NCBI GenBank assembly: GCA_964358545.1
Contig: CAYHQN010000142.1
Coordinates: 1-10,369, forward strand
From: CAINVV01 sp031432175
GTDB taxonomy: Bacteria > Bacteroidota > Bacteroidia > Bacteroidales > Prolixibacteraceae
Direction: 5' to 3'
DNA length: 10,369 nt
Positions within the stretch are counted from its first letter, which is position 1. Each line of letters opens with the position of its first letter. Shown in pieces: positions 1 to 8,275 of the stretch. The notes below the pieces were generated by a model that ran no database searches, had not been told where the DNA came from, and worked only from the letters and a program-made list of their open reading frames with translations. The position numbers and the translations under genes were made by a program.

Positions 1-33
1 TTAGCCATATAACAAAATAAACCGTCTCTTTTT

Positions 34-243
34 TCAATTTGGTAAAGTAGAAATACGGTAAAAATTCAAAGCATTACGAAAAAAACTTTTTCCAACTTTA
101 ATATTTCCACATGCTGCGTTATAATCATCAAGAGAAAAAGTTTTGTTTAATGCTGGAATATCATTCAGCCATGGGTAATTCAATTTTGTTATATCCCAAA
201 GATGTAAATGGGCATCTACAATTGAAAAATCTATCATAATCAT
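34..243 (-). pseudogene. COG3618-type amidohydrolase (L-fucono/L-rhamnono-lactonase-like), N-terminal fragment, probably frameshifted
   Basis: The 69-residue product opens with the metal-binding HxH motif of the amidohydrolase superfamily (IVDAHLHLWD, residues 8-17), followed by YPWLNDIPALNKTF, a typical start of COG3618/PF04909 sugar lactonases. Those enzymes hydrolyse aldono-lactones in non-phosphorylating fucose or rhamnose breakdown in the cytoplasm; members are normally close to 280 residues. Similarity stops at residue 51. The reading GNIKVGKSFF looks shifted: dropping one G of the pair at 92-93 gives IKVEKVFFV, which fits the family's next strand, but that frame meets a stop at 66-68. 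A third frame is open from 73 to the window edge and could hold further coding sequence. I see either a decayed gene or base-calling errors near an A5/T7 run. It has no signal peptide. The ATG lies 24 bp after the mutarotase stop, so it is the last gene of the apparent operon in view. Family call firm; broken state likely. Confidence 0.6.
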
Positions 244-267
244 ATTTATTAAAATGATTTATACAAG

Positions 268-723
268 CTATCTGGTATGAAATACCTCCTCCATAGGCGT
301 CCAGATTTTCCCTGCTACCGCAGCTTCAGGCAACGGTTGCTGACAAGGATCTGTTTCTCTCCACCACCGTTGAGAGATAGTATCTACAGCAATTTTTTTC
401 ATATCTTTTTCATAATTATCGCCAATATATTCATAGTAACTAAACAAATAATATTTATCATCTATTTTTTTTAAATAGATAGAATAATTGCGAATATTGC
501 ATTCCTCGATTTTTTTTAAAACGCCCTTCCATGTATTGGCATGTAGTTCTTTGTAATATGCTATCTTCTCTGGTCTAATGCCTGTAACCATACCCATGCG
601 TAAAGGCTTTTTTCCTGAAAGATTTGCTTGTGTGAGGGGGGCATTTATGGCGACATGTTTATGCCGGCAATTACAGAAAAAAAGTCCGGCCAAAACAGGG
701 ACACAAAAAATAAGTAATCTCAT
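268..723 (-). CDS. Exported L-rhamnose mutarotase (RhaM/COG3254) family protein
   Basis: RhaM-family enzymes (PF05336, old DUF718) interconvert the alpha and beta anomers of L-rhamnose; some relatives act on L-fucose. The core spans about residues 42-148 of 151. Family landmarks are visible: a Tyr (57) four residues before His 61, in the order of E. coli RhaM Tyr18/His22, and a Trp pair (120-121, in RWWRETDP) matching its Trp76/Trp77. E. coli RhaM is cytoplasmic and about 104 residues. This one has an added N-terminal hydrophobic segment (MRLLIFCVPVLAGLFFCNC), indicating export. Cys 19 could be lipidated, but Asn at -1 makes a poor lipobox. I chose the ATG at 723; an in-frame TTG at 729 would add two residues. 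It lies 20 bp after the 1070-residue glycosidase-like gene and before the lactonase-like fragment, which suggests it equilibrates 6-deoxy-sugar released by the operon's enzymes. Family certain; sugar preference open. Confidence 0.88.
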   Translation of the reverse strand: MRLLIFCVPVLAGLFFCNCRHKHVAINAPLTQANLSGKKPLRMGMVTGIRPEKIAYYKELHANTWKGVLKKIEECNIRNYSIYLKKIDDKYYLFSYYEYIGDNYEKDMKKIAVDTISQRWWRETDPCQQPLPEAAVAGKIWTPMEEVFHTR

Positions 724-743
724 TTTCAAAATATTAAGGGTTA

Positions 744-3700
744 TTAAAATGTATATTCAATTGCATGAATTCCCGGGTTTTCTATCTCAATGGTTTTGAT
801 TCCGGACTGATTTTCACAGAAAATCTTCAGTTGATCTTTCCCGGTAGTTTGAATAGTAAAGGTACACCGGTTTCCTTTAATTTCCATTCCCAAAATATCG
901 GTCGTCATGCTGCCGGGCATTACAGCTACACCATTGGAAACGGTAATTGTTTCAAGGAAATTTCGCCTTACATCAACCTGAAACCGCTGGTTGCCGAGCG
1001 CCAGTGTTGCCCGATGAACTATCGTATCACTCCACCAGTCGATGTTGAGAAGATAGATGGTTCTGTGATTTTTATCTTTCCAGTCCCATGGAGCAAATTC
1101 GATGTTTGGTGAATTTTCAATCCACCCCTTCTGGTTTTCATTCGCGATGGCGTTGGCCCCAATCTCCTTCAGCGCTTTTGTATAATGGTCTTTCAGCGAA
1201 GCATCAACCGGATATTTTTTTTCGGGAAAGAAAATTACGTTCCCTTCTCCAACTTTATTTTCGTATGGTTGAGTGGCTGTTTTAAAATTTTCTCCGAGAA
1301 GTTCTTTTAATATCCGGTCGTTTCCGGGAAAAACAACCGGTTTATTGTGTACCAATTCGGTATTGAGGTGCGCTCCGGTCAATAATAAAGTTTTACCGGT
1401 TTTTACGAAGTTGATTAATCGTTTGAAATCATCATCCTTGTAGGTATTCCACCCCAGAAATGCAATAGCCTTGTAGTTCTCAAGTATTTCCAGCGGGGCT
1501 TCAACAGGTAACAAATCAATTAATCCGTATGGAGTTGAAGAGTACCATCCCTGCGGGGATTTTGGGGTAGGAAATTTATAGATTGGCCCTAATTTATTTC
1601 CGGGATAAAATACATTGAGCAGGTCAAAGCTCTCTTCTGCAGGTCCGAAATTCCATTCTTTATTTTTTTGCGCCCAAACATTATCACGCCCAAAACATTT
1701 CCATGCATCGTTACGCCCCTGAAATACCGCTATCGGAGTAAACAGGGTACCTCTTCTTTCATGGGTTTGAATGTATCGAAGCATATCTCGCTGGGCTTTA
1801 ATATGTTCCTGTCCCGACTGGCTGAATCGATCAATTCCTGCTTCTGTATTCCACAAACCATCTTCGGTATTGATGTGTGTTGCGCCATGTATATAGGAGA
1901 TAGCGAGCGACAAAAACAGGCGTGTGGCATGTTCGGGAGTATTAATTGGCCCCGACCCCCACTGGGTGGCCAGATGTGTGCCATATTCATCTTTGCCGTA
2001 TGCCCGGCAGGCGCCCCTTACCGACGACATGATTACCTCTTCGGGACCATACATCTGCTCGGCGCCTACCCATTCGTACCCGGCTTGAAACAGGTATCTG
2101 AACATGGTGGAAGGACCGGTGTGCCTGATACTTTGTCCTTTTGCTTTGTTGAGGTTATCGACAAAGTATTTTGGACCCTCTTCCATATTTTTTAATAAAT
2201 ATGGATCGTAGAAAACAAAGATTCCTTTTTCGTTCCGTATGGGTCTGTTTTTTGCAAAAATTCCACCTTGTGGCCGGTATTTGGCTGCCAGGTCGGAATG
2301 TAGCCATTCCCATATGAAATGACCCCAATAATAATATCCACCGTCGTTTTCGTGTGCCTGGCGCCCCATATACAAAGGTCCCTTCATCCAGTCTTCTTCC
2401 GGATTGATGTTCCTGCCGGTGAGGGTACGGCCTTCAATCATTAACGAATACGGCATCTGCAAATCGTTAAGAATTCCCAGCGACCGTTTGTAGAAATCGG
2501 AATTGGCTACTTTTGAATCGCTCCACTGTTCGGAGGGACGCCAGCAAAAAGCGTTTCCTATTCCTTCGCGTACGTACCAGACAATGTAATCCGAAAATTT
2601 TCTGAAGTTTTTATCAATGTAAATATCATCGCCGTCGGAAATATATATCCGGTCATCTTTTTTGTCAATAATCTGGGGGATGGTATATTTTGTTTCCCGT
2701 GTCCCGTCAGAAATGGTGATGGATTGATTCAGACCAGCATCAGAAGCATTAAACGACAGTGTGTAAAGTCCGGTTTTGTCAAATTGTATTTTGTTTTCGG
2801 CAGCTGATATGTTTTTACTGGTTTTTATTCCCAATTTGGTTCCAGCCCGGTTAATTTCGACTAAAAGCGCAAATTTTTTATTGGACTGAACGAATTGCGG
2901 TACTGCAACAATTTCAAAATCGCGGGCGCTGGTTTCGAGTAGCTCAACTGTTCTAATGGCATAGGGATACCGGGCGGGAAACCCATCTTTCAGTCTGATT
3001 TTCAACTCAGCCTTCCCCGTTATAGCCTTCGGAAGTTCAACTTCAAATTCGCCGACATTGGAAGCTCTGTCGAATACTTTCCCGCTGAAGAAAGTGTTGT
3101 TGTTAATGCTGATTTCAAATTCGGGCCATTCTTTTGTTGACAAGCTTTCGCCAATCCAGTTTTTCCGGTCTTTCTGATAAGGTTGAAAAGGAAGGAGCTT
3201 TAAAGAAGTTCCCTTACAGGACAGTGAAGGTGTACCCAAATGACATTGACCGGAAATATCCTTACTCCCTAGTCTGAATAGAATACAGGCAATATCTTCA
3301 GGAACTTCAACCTCGTCCGAAAAAGCAAACCATTCCGGATGATTATTTGGAATCCGGTTTACTTTGATTTGGTCAGCATCGTCGTAAATATCGTCAGGAT
3401 AACGACCAGCCTTTTTCCTGTAAAGTTGGAGTTCAAGTTGCAGATATCCATTTTCAGGTACAATCAACGCATCGGTTTTTACAGGGATCTCAACTTTTAT
3501 CCTTTTGCCCCTGAAGGGTTTTAATTCATCCTCCGATAGCCGGTAGTAAGCATTACGTTCCAGTTTTTCGCCATTGCCCATGAAAACAAGCGAATACTTT
3601 TCGTTGCAGGTTATCACCGAATCGAGGTAATCGTCGATATGGAAGGTAAAGTTCCGGAAGACTTCTTCGCCCCGCCGGGCAAAAGGTTCAGGTAAAACAC

Positions 3701-3956
3701 AAAATCCGGTTACCCTGATGGATTGTCTGACAGGGTAACTCTTAGTCCCGAAATCAAGCGTGAAATTTTGGGTTTTCCCCGGAAGCAGCACCAATCCGGA
3801 GTCGGATTTGCTTACAAACATTACCTGGCGGTTTTCGATGGAGTTAACTTTTGAACCGGTTGTGAAGCTGGAGCAGCCGAAATTTGACAGAAGGACTGCA
3901 AGAAAGGTCATCCTGATTAGATTCAGCAAACTTTTTTTAAATGGCAAGCTATTCAC
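744..3956 (-). CDS. Large exported glycoside hydrolase-like protein (beta-rich N-terminus, TIM barrel, GATase-like domain), family not recognised
   Basis: This 1070-residue protein has an N-terminal export signal (KK at 7-8, hydrophobic to 27) and Cys 28 in SNFGC, a loose lipobox, so it is a probable lipoprotein. Seen by eye: beta-rich segments at about 29-430, with an Ig-like stretch near 345-430; a probable TIM barrel at about 455-740; a Rossmann/GATase-like unit around 825-910 (YKAIAFLGWN, then a Gly-Lys-rich strand TGKTLLLTG); and a C-terminal beta domain to 1070. Barrel plus GATase-like plus beta tail is the layout of several glycosidase families, including GH42 and GHL6/GH151. Candidate acidic residues at strand ends are Glu 633 (GAEQMYG) and Glu 698/Asp 699 (NTEDGLW); this is inference. 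Start codon is GTG: no ATG lies upstream before an in-frame stop at 3972-3974, and the internal ATG at 3911 would lose the basic n-region. A 158-bp gap precedes it. I cannot name a family or substrate. Confidence 0.8.
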   Translation of the reverse strand: MNSLPFKKSLLNLIRMTFLAVLLSNFGCSSFTTGSKVNSIENRQVMFVSKSDSGLVLLPGKTQNFTLDFGTKSYPVRQSIRVTGFCVLPEPFARRGEEVFRNFTFHIDDYLDSVITCNEKYSLVFMGNGEKLERNAYYRLSEDELKPFRGKRIKVEIPVKTDALIVPENGYLQLELQLYRKKAGRYPDDIYDDADQIKVNRIPNNHPEWFAFSDEVEVPEDIACILFRLGSKDISGQCHLGTPSLSCKGTSLKLLPFQPYQKDRKNWIGESLSTKEWPEFEISINNNTFFSGKVFDRASNVGEFEVELPKAITGKAELKIRLKDGFPARYPYAIRTVELLETSARDFEIVAVPQFVQSNKKFALLVEINRAGTKLGIKTSKNISAAENKIQFDKTGLYTLSFNASDAGLNQSITISDGTRETKYTIPQIIDKKDDRIYISDGDDIYIDKNFRKFSDYIVWYVREGIGNAFCWRPSEQWSDSKVANSDFYKRSLGILNDLQMPYSLMIEGRTLTGRNINPEEDWMKGPLYMGRQAHENDGGYYYWGHFIWEWLHSDLAAKYRPQGGIFAKNRPIRNEKGIFVFYDPYLLKNMEEGPKYFVDNLNKAKGQSIRHTGPSTMFRYLFQAGYEWVGAEQMYGPEEVIMSSVRGACRAYGKDEYGTHLATQWGSGPINTPEHATRLFLSLAISYIHGATHINTEDGLWNTEAGIDRFSQSGQEHIKAQRDMLRYIQTHERRGTLFTPIAVFQGRNDAWKCFGRDNVWAQKNKEWNFGPAEESFDLLNVFYPGNKLGPIYKFPTPKSPQGWYSSTPYGLIDLLPVEAPLEILENYKAIAFLGWNTYKDDDFKRLINFVKTGKTLLLTGAHLNTELVHNKPVVFPGNDRILKELLGENFKTATQPYENKVGEGNVIFFPEKKYPVDASLKDHYTKALKEIGANAIANENQKGWIENSPNIEFAPWDWKDKNHRTIYLLNIDWWSDTIVHRATLALGNQRFQVDVRRNFLETITVSNGVAVMPGSMTTDILGMEIKGNRCTFTIQTTGKDQLKIFCENQSGIKTIEIENPGIHAIEYTF

Positions 3957-4114
3957 TTGAAAATAAATTAGTTAATAAATTAATCGTTTGAATGATTCCC
4001 AAAACTGCCGGAGAACTACCATGCATTTGGTACTATCATTAATACTTTTTTCATTACTTTTTTGTCCTGCTTTGGTTTGAATTTTCAGAATACTGTTTTT
4101 CGCTGTGATAATAT
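3957..4114 (-). other. 158-bp intergenic gap, the only long one inside the gene cluster
   Basis: The other gaps in the cluster are about 20-35 bp, so this one could hold a promoter or processing site. Reading the minus strand I find no clean Bacteroidota promoter: the only TTTG (in GGCAGTTTTGGG) has no matching -33 TTG-type box at the right distance. A weak inverted repeat, TACCA-AATGCA-TGGTA, spans about 4018-4033; it is too short and lacks a T-run, so it is not a terminator. A 12-codon frame (MKKVLMIVPNAW) runs from 4054 to 4016 with AGGAC a few bases upstream. It could be a leader peptide or chance. The end nearest the GTG start is very AT-rich, as is usual for Bacteroidota translation starts. 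Confidence 0.4.
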
Positions 4115-6154
4115 TTACTGCTCGATTTCAATAATAGAATGAACTTCCACAGGTGGAACGACAAATTCAATGCGGTTACCGATCTGTTTGACATTTATTT
4201 TTCCCCCGGATGGTTGAAGTGTTACTGATACAGGCTTTGTACCGGCTTTATAGCTGAGTGTTAAACTACGCGTGGGAAGCAATTCATCATATGCCATTAC
4301 ACTTTTATTAAAATGCTCGCCCGATGAATTAATAAGGTGAATAAAGGTTTTTCCATTTTTTTTGCCCAAAACAACATGAACATAACCAGATCCGGCAACT
4401 TTCACAGCGGCATCAGGAATAAGCATATTGATAACATTACGAATGAGCTTATTAAATACAGGATTCCTGTATTGATTATAGGCAGTCGATAGATCCATAT
4501 AAAAAGCGGCTATCTTCCCTTTTCCGTAACTATTGATCGTAGCTGCAGGATATTCCGTTGCATAGCGGTAATCGCATTGCGTGTATACGTGCCCATCTAC
4601 CAACGTTCCTGATTTGGTTAATACTTTTTGCCAATTTGTTTTAATTCCGGCTATGCCACCTGCATTTTTTCCACCCATATTGAATTGCTGCGTACTGTCT
4701 TTCCCAACAAATGAAACATTTAATTCATGTTCAAAGGCTTTTGCCGCTTTTGCCCCTATAATCAATACATTCCCACCTGCTACCGTATATTTTAACAACT
4801 GTTCTTTGAGTGCAACATCAAATTGATCCCATTCAGGAACAATAATAAGGGGATATTTTTCCATACGATCCTTAATCTGGTGATCCAGCAATATTTCCAC
4901 CGGATATTGACTATCCAGCAATAGGTTGGTGATCCCTTCCATATTTGACGACCAGCCATACACGCCATTATTGATCATTTTCCACCCTTGAACAGAATAC
5001 CACATTCCTATTTGTGGAATAATTTCGCTGTGCTGGCAAAAAGGTTGCCGCGCCCGGCAGAACTCAGCCAGTTTTACCATAGCGTCTGTATCAATGGTTC
5101 TGAAAGATGCGTCTCGGTTTTGCTGAAAATAAACCTGGAACCCTCCACCCATAGCTATAACTTCCGCTGCTTCCTGCTCTAACTGCACCAATGATTTGGG
5201 GCTATGAATCCCTCCCATAAAATCGATGGGCATAAACCCCCATGCCATCAGATCCCATGGTTTTCCTTGCAATGCCAGGCACCTCGCCTGAAATGCAGCG
5301 CTATATAATCCGTTTTGACCCGATACATCGCCGGAAAGAAAGTCTACGTTGACATCCACCTTTTCAGGCATCATGGAAGAGTACGCCCAATTACTGGCTA
5401 TTTGAAAATCGGGATTATAGGCATGCAATTTGTCGACATAATTTTTCAAATATTTTCGATAAACAGCACGATTGTAGTCCAACCATTTTTTATAATTAAT
5501 CTCTCCCGGAGCGAGAGGCACCACCTTAAGTCCTGTTTCGGTTAGGAATCCTTTCATCACCTCAGGTGAATAATCAGGCTCGGTTGACCAGCAATCGCCA
5601 TCGATCCATGCCCCATCAATTTTATAGGTATCGATCATTTCCTTCAGTTGCGGGATCATGAGCTTTTCCGAATATTCACCCAGGTAAGCCGCTTTCGTGG
5701 AATCAATTGTTCCATCCGCTTTGATCCTTCCCCATTGAGGATTTTCTCGGATCGCCTTTTTGTCCCATATTCCGGAATAATGAACATATAGCGGAATGTT
5801 AAACTTATTGGTAACCTCTCTCCATATTCGCATCGGGTCCTTTACAAAACTGTTGGCTGAATACCCTATTTTTGTCGGATAACTTGAATAGCCGGGATGC
5901 CCTTTACTGTCAATCTGTATATAATCCGGCTTGGTACGCCTGAGAAAGTCCGCTAATAGCTTTGTGTCAAAACCTTTACCCAATTCTTTATCCGCAGCGG
6001 TAGCGTGAAAATCAAAATGAAAACCAAGAAAACTATCAGCCCGTCTAAGTCGCTGGTGGGCAGATTCTTGTAATATTTCACGCGAATCGGCAACCTGGGC
6101 ATTAAGAACAAGACTGACATTAGTCAGCAAAGAGAATAAAATAATCCATCTCAT
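4115..6154 (-). CDS. Secreted TIM-barrel glycoside hydrolase, GHL6/GH151-like (putative alpha-L-fucosidase-related)
   Basis: The 679-residue product has a signal peptide (MRWIILFSLLTNVSLVLNAQ) likely cut near Ala19/Gln20. A TIM barrel fills about 40-370: HFDFHATAADKELGKGFD (46-63), PDYIQIDSKGHPGYSSYP (76-93), a third strand PLYVHYSGIWD (121-131), and DGAWIDGDCW (180-189). The last resembles the nucleophile strand of GH29-type fucosidases, making Asp 185 the best candidate nucleophile; the acid/base is not identifiable by eye. Residues about 375-580 form a GATase-like/beta-galactosidase-trimerisation-like domain (YPLIIVPEWDQF, then AGGNVLIIG), and 585-679 a beta domain. This order matches GHL6 (PF14871) and GH151 proteins, which include alpha-L-fucosidases. 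It follows the second six-hairpin gene by 22 bp. The exported mutarotase downstream fits release of a deoxy-L-sugar. Glycosidase fold fairly sure; fucosidase activity is inference. Confidence 0.78.
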   Translation of the reverse strand: MRWIILFSLLTNVSLVLNAQVADSREILQESAHQRLRRADSFLGFHFDFHATAADKELGKGFDTKLLADFLRRTKPDYIQIDSKGHPGYSSYPTKIGYSANSFVKDPMRIWREVTNKFNIPLYVHYSGIWDKKAIRENPQWGRIKADGTIDSTKAAYLGEYSEKLMIPQLKEMIDTYKIDGAWIDGDCWSTEPDYSPEVMKGFLTETGLKVVPLAPGEINYKKWLDYNRAVYRKYLKNYVDKLHAYNPDFQIASNWAYSSMMPEKVDVNVDFLSGDVSGQNGLYSAAFQARCLALQGKPWDLMAWGFMPIDFMGGIHSPKSLVQLEQEAAEVIAMGGGFQVYFQQNRDASFRTIDTDAMVKLAEFCRARQPFCQHSEIIPQIGMWYSVQGWKMINNGVYGWSSNMEGITNLLLDSQYPVEILLDHQIKDRMEKYPLIIVPEWDQFDVALKEQLLKYTVAGGNVLIIGAKAAKAFEHELNVSFVGKDSTQQFNMGGKNAGGIAGIKTNWQKVLTKSGTLVDGHVYTQCDYRYATEYPAATINSYGKGKIAAFYMDLSTAYNQYRNPVFNKLIRNVINMLIPDAAVKVAGSGYVHVVLGKKNGKTFIHLINSSGEHFNKSVMAYDELLPTRSLTLSYKAGTKPVSVTLQPSGGKINVKQIGNRIEFVVPPVEVHSIIEIEQ

Positions 6155-6176
6155 GTTTATAGTTATAATTTACTTT

Positions 6177-8240
6177 TCATTTCCCTTGGCGATCAAAAGG
6201 TTCAAGCAGTCTTTTCCTCATTTCGGGGTTTCTGGTAAAACAGGCCATCAGAAAGTTGAAACTCTCCGGAAGGTATCCTTCATAACCACAGGTTAGTCCG
6301 TTTGAATAAAAGTGCTCTGCACCGCCATAACCAACATTGACAATGCCATTCTGAAATAATCCTTCCTGTGCAGATTTTATCATAGCGTTCAGTATCCGGT
6401 CCGCCTCGTCATTCAGTCCCGATACCTGCAACCCAAGCAGATAATGCCATACAAGGGAAGGATGGATCGTGCCATTAGGATAACGATTTCCAAATGCTGC
6501 TTCCTCAGTCAGGTCATCCGGCCAGTAGAAATCATTCTTTATCGGTTTCCCGTCAATACCAATCAGGGGGCCGATCATATCCTCCTTCAGGCAGGGAATT
6601 AAATTAGCTGGAATCCCTAAATACCAGTTATTAAAGCCAATTGTTTTTGATTTTGCCACCACCTTTGCTAATATATTTTTACCCTGCTCAGGTGGTACAA
6701 TGCCATACGCGACGGCCATACCGTTAATAAAAGTATGGCAATAATCGTGTACCTGTCCATCAAGGCTTATCCAACTTACAAACCATCCGTTTTCCTTACT
6801 AAAGAATTGTTTCACAAAAGATTGTCTTAGCAATTCTGCCTTTTCTCTATAATAAGTTGCCCCTTCGTGTTTATCAACAGCATCAAGCATTTCGGCTAAA
6901 CATAAGAAAGCCCGATAGGATAATAAATTTGTCCAGGTATTCTTAAATCCAAAATTCATCATCTCAAACCAAATATCTGCCCTGTCAGGGTCTCTTAATC
7001 TTCCTGCGTTTCCACTATTTATGCTTTCTATCAAACCATCATTATCAATATCACGACGTAATAAATAATCGGCTATAAGGTGTAGTTCTTGTATCCTTTT
7101 CCCGAGCCAGGGCTTGTCGTGCGATATTGTCCAGAAATCCCAGGCGGAAATTAACACACTTGCCCCCGTAGATACATACATATCATACATTTTACCAAAT
7201 GCGTTTACATGCCCCATTGCACTTACTTCGTTGTCGAGGTAATAATCAAGGGAGTGCTTTAGCAGCATTTGCATATCAATCCCATCAACGGGTTTCTGCA
7301 TAAAAAGCATTGGATCAGCATATTGATAAAGTGAAATAGAAGCCGGATCGGAAAGGACATTGTTAGAAAGCACCATTGTTCTTTGTTTGCCACACCATGT
7401 TCCGCAAGGTTGCCAGTTATTCAAATAAGGGCGGCGTATTTTTTGCCATATTTCGGTTGCTACACCTTCAGGTTCTACAAGTTCAGGTTGTTTAATCCGT
7501 AAAGAGATTTCCCCCCCCGCAGGTAAAGGTGTCTCACTACAAAATTGCAGACTAAGCTTTCCCGCTCTATAATCCGTTATTTTAGATGCTTCAAGCCAGG
7601 CTTGTCCGCGAAGATGTGGATCAACACCTGTACTTACCGCATTACTCCCCCCGCCACGCACACCGTTGTTGATTCCCACAATTTGAACGTTGGATTCTGA
7701 ACTAATCAATAACTGTCCAAAATCGGGGGCGACTAACAACCAAGGTCCAAGTCCTTTATTATGATTGTTTAATGCTGAAGGAATTAAAACTGCTGCCGCC
7801 ATCAGCGCATTCACCGGAATTTCTATTTTCAAATTTTGGATGGGTTCTTCGCCTATATTCTCTACCTGCCAAAGCATTTCATCCTTGTTTGTGGTAATTA
7901 TCCATTTTACCGAACTTTTCCCATCTGTACCCGTAACAACAGCTATATACTTTCCATCCGAACTTTTCTCCAAACCTGCTTTTTTCTCGTTCAATCCATC
8001 CCATGTAATATTTATGGACCCGCTAAGTAAGTTCGTTGCCGACTTACCGTTCCCTTCGCTGTCTAAACCAAGGTGAATTAATCCAATTTTTGGATCAATT
8101 CCGAATACCCAATTTTTATTGGGATTGTTTATCCAAAACAAGTCATTGGTGTTACTGACTGGCTGGGCGGCAAGTGATCCTATTTGAAAGAAAAGACACA
8201 AATATACTATACGGCTTAAACTGAATATTTTGGATCTCAT
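6177..8240 (-). CDS. Secreted six-hairpin glycosidase-like protein, paralogue B
   Basis: This 687-residue protein has a signal peptide (MRSKIFSLSRIVYLCLFFQ..., cleavage near SLAAQ, 22-26) without a lipobox, so it is probably periplasmic or secreted. Residues about 30-255 form a beta-sandwich-like domain; 260-687 looks like an (alpha/alpha)6 toroid. The motif RDIDNDGLIES (396-406) resembles the D-x-D-x-DG-x-x-E loop of six-hairpin glycosidases such as GH63 and glycogen-debranching-type enzymes. Later landmarks are GWFVSW (485-490), the DYCHTFINGMAVAYGIV helix (499-515), GFNNWYLGIPAN (535-546) and GYEGYLPESFNF (652-663). The same landmarks in the same order occur in the upstream neighbour, so the two are full-length paralogues. 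Asp 368 (SAWDFW) is a Ser in the neighbour. A run of eight G encodes Ala-Gly-Gly-Glu 241-244 (7511-7518) and could be slippage-prone. The start ATG lies 35 bp past the neighbour's stop. Exact GH family and substrate not recognised. Confidence 0.82.
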   Translation of the reverse strand: MRSKIFSLSRIVYLCLFFQIGSLAAQPVSNTNDLFWINNPNKNWVFGIDPKIGLIHLGLDSEGNGKSATNLLSGSINITWDGLNEKKAGLEKSSDGKYIAVVTGTDGKSSVKWIITTNKDEMLWQVENIGEEPIQNLKIEIPVNALMAAAVLIPSALNNHNKGLGPWLLVAPDFGQLLISSESNVQIVGINNGVRGGGSNAVSTGVDPHLRGQAWLEASKITDYRAGKLSLQFCSETPLPAGGEISLRIKQPELVEPEGVATEIWQKIRRPYLNNWQPCGTWCGKQRTMVLSNNVLSDPASISLYQYADPMLFMQKPVDGIDMQMLLKHSLDYYLDNEVSAMGHVNAFGKMYDMYVSTGASVLISAWDFWTISHDKPWLGKRIQELHLIADYLLRRDIDNDGLIESINSGNAGRLRDPDRADIWFEMMNFGFKNTWTNLLSYRAFLCLAEMLDAVDKHEGATYYREKAELLRQSFVKQFFSKENGWFVSWISLDGQVHDYCHTFINGMAVAYGIVPPEQGKNILAKVVAKSKTIGFNNWYLGIPANLIPCLKEDMIGPLIGIDGKPIKNDFYWPDDLTEEAAFGNRYPNGTIHPSLVWHYLLGLQVSGLNDEADRILNAMIKSAQEGLFQNGIVNVGYGGAEHFYSNGLTCGYEGYLPESFNFLMACFTRNPEMRKRLLEPFDRQGK
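7511..7518 (-). repeat. G8 homopolymer inside the coding sequence of paralogue B
   Basis: Eight consecutive C on the plus strand read as G8 on the coding strand, within codons GCG GGG GGG GAA. At the present length the frame is open. A change of one base would truncate the enzyme after about 240 residues, in the beta domain. Whether it varies in nature cannot be seen here. Confidence 0.5.
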
Positions 8241-8275
8241 TTGTAAATAAAAATATAGATGGGGTCAATAATTCA

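Noticed and set aside
723..729. TTG at 729 as the mutarotase start
   Set aside because: An ATG lies two codons downstream and gives the same export signal, so the ATG is the simpler choice.
1668..2195. A 175-codon open frame on the plus strand inside the 1070-residue gene
   Set aside because: It is antisense to a well-supported long gene with a continuous protein fold, has no recognisable motif, and is the usual shadow of the opposite frame.
3985..4030. A Bacteroidota -7/-33 promoter ahead of the 1070-residue gene
   Set aside because: The single TTTG has CA rather than TA two bases before it and no TTG-type box at the expected spacing.
4018..4033. Inverted repeat TACCA-AATGCA-TGGTA as a terminator
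   Set aside because: The stem is only five base pairs, weak, and not followed by a T-run on the transcribed strand.
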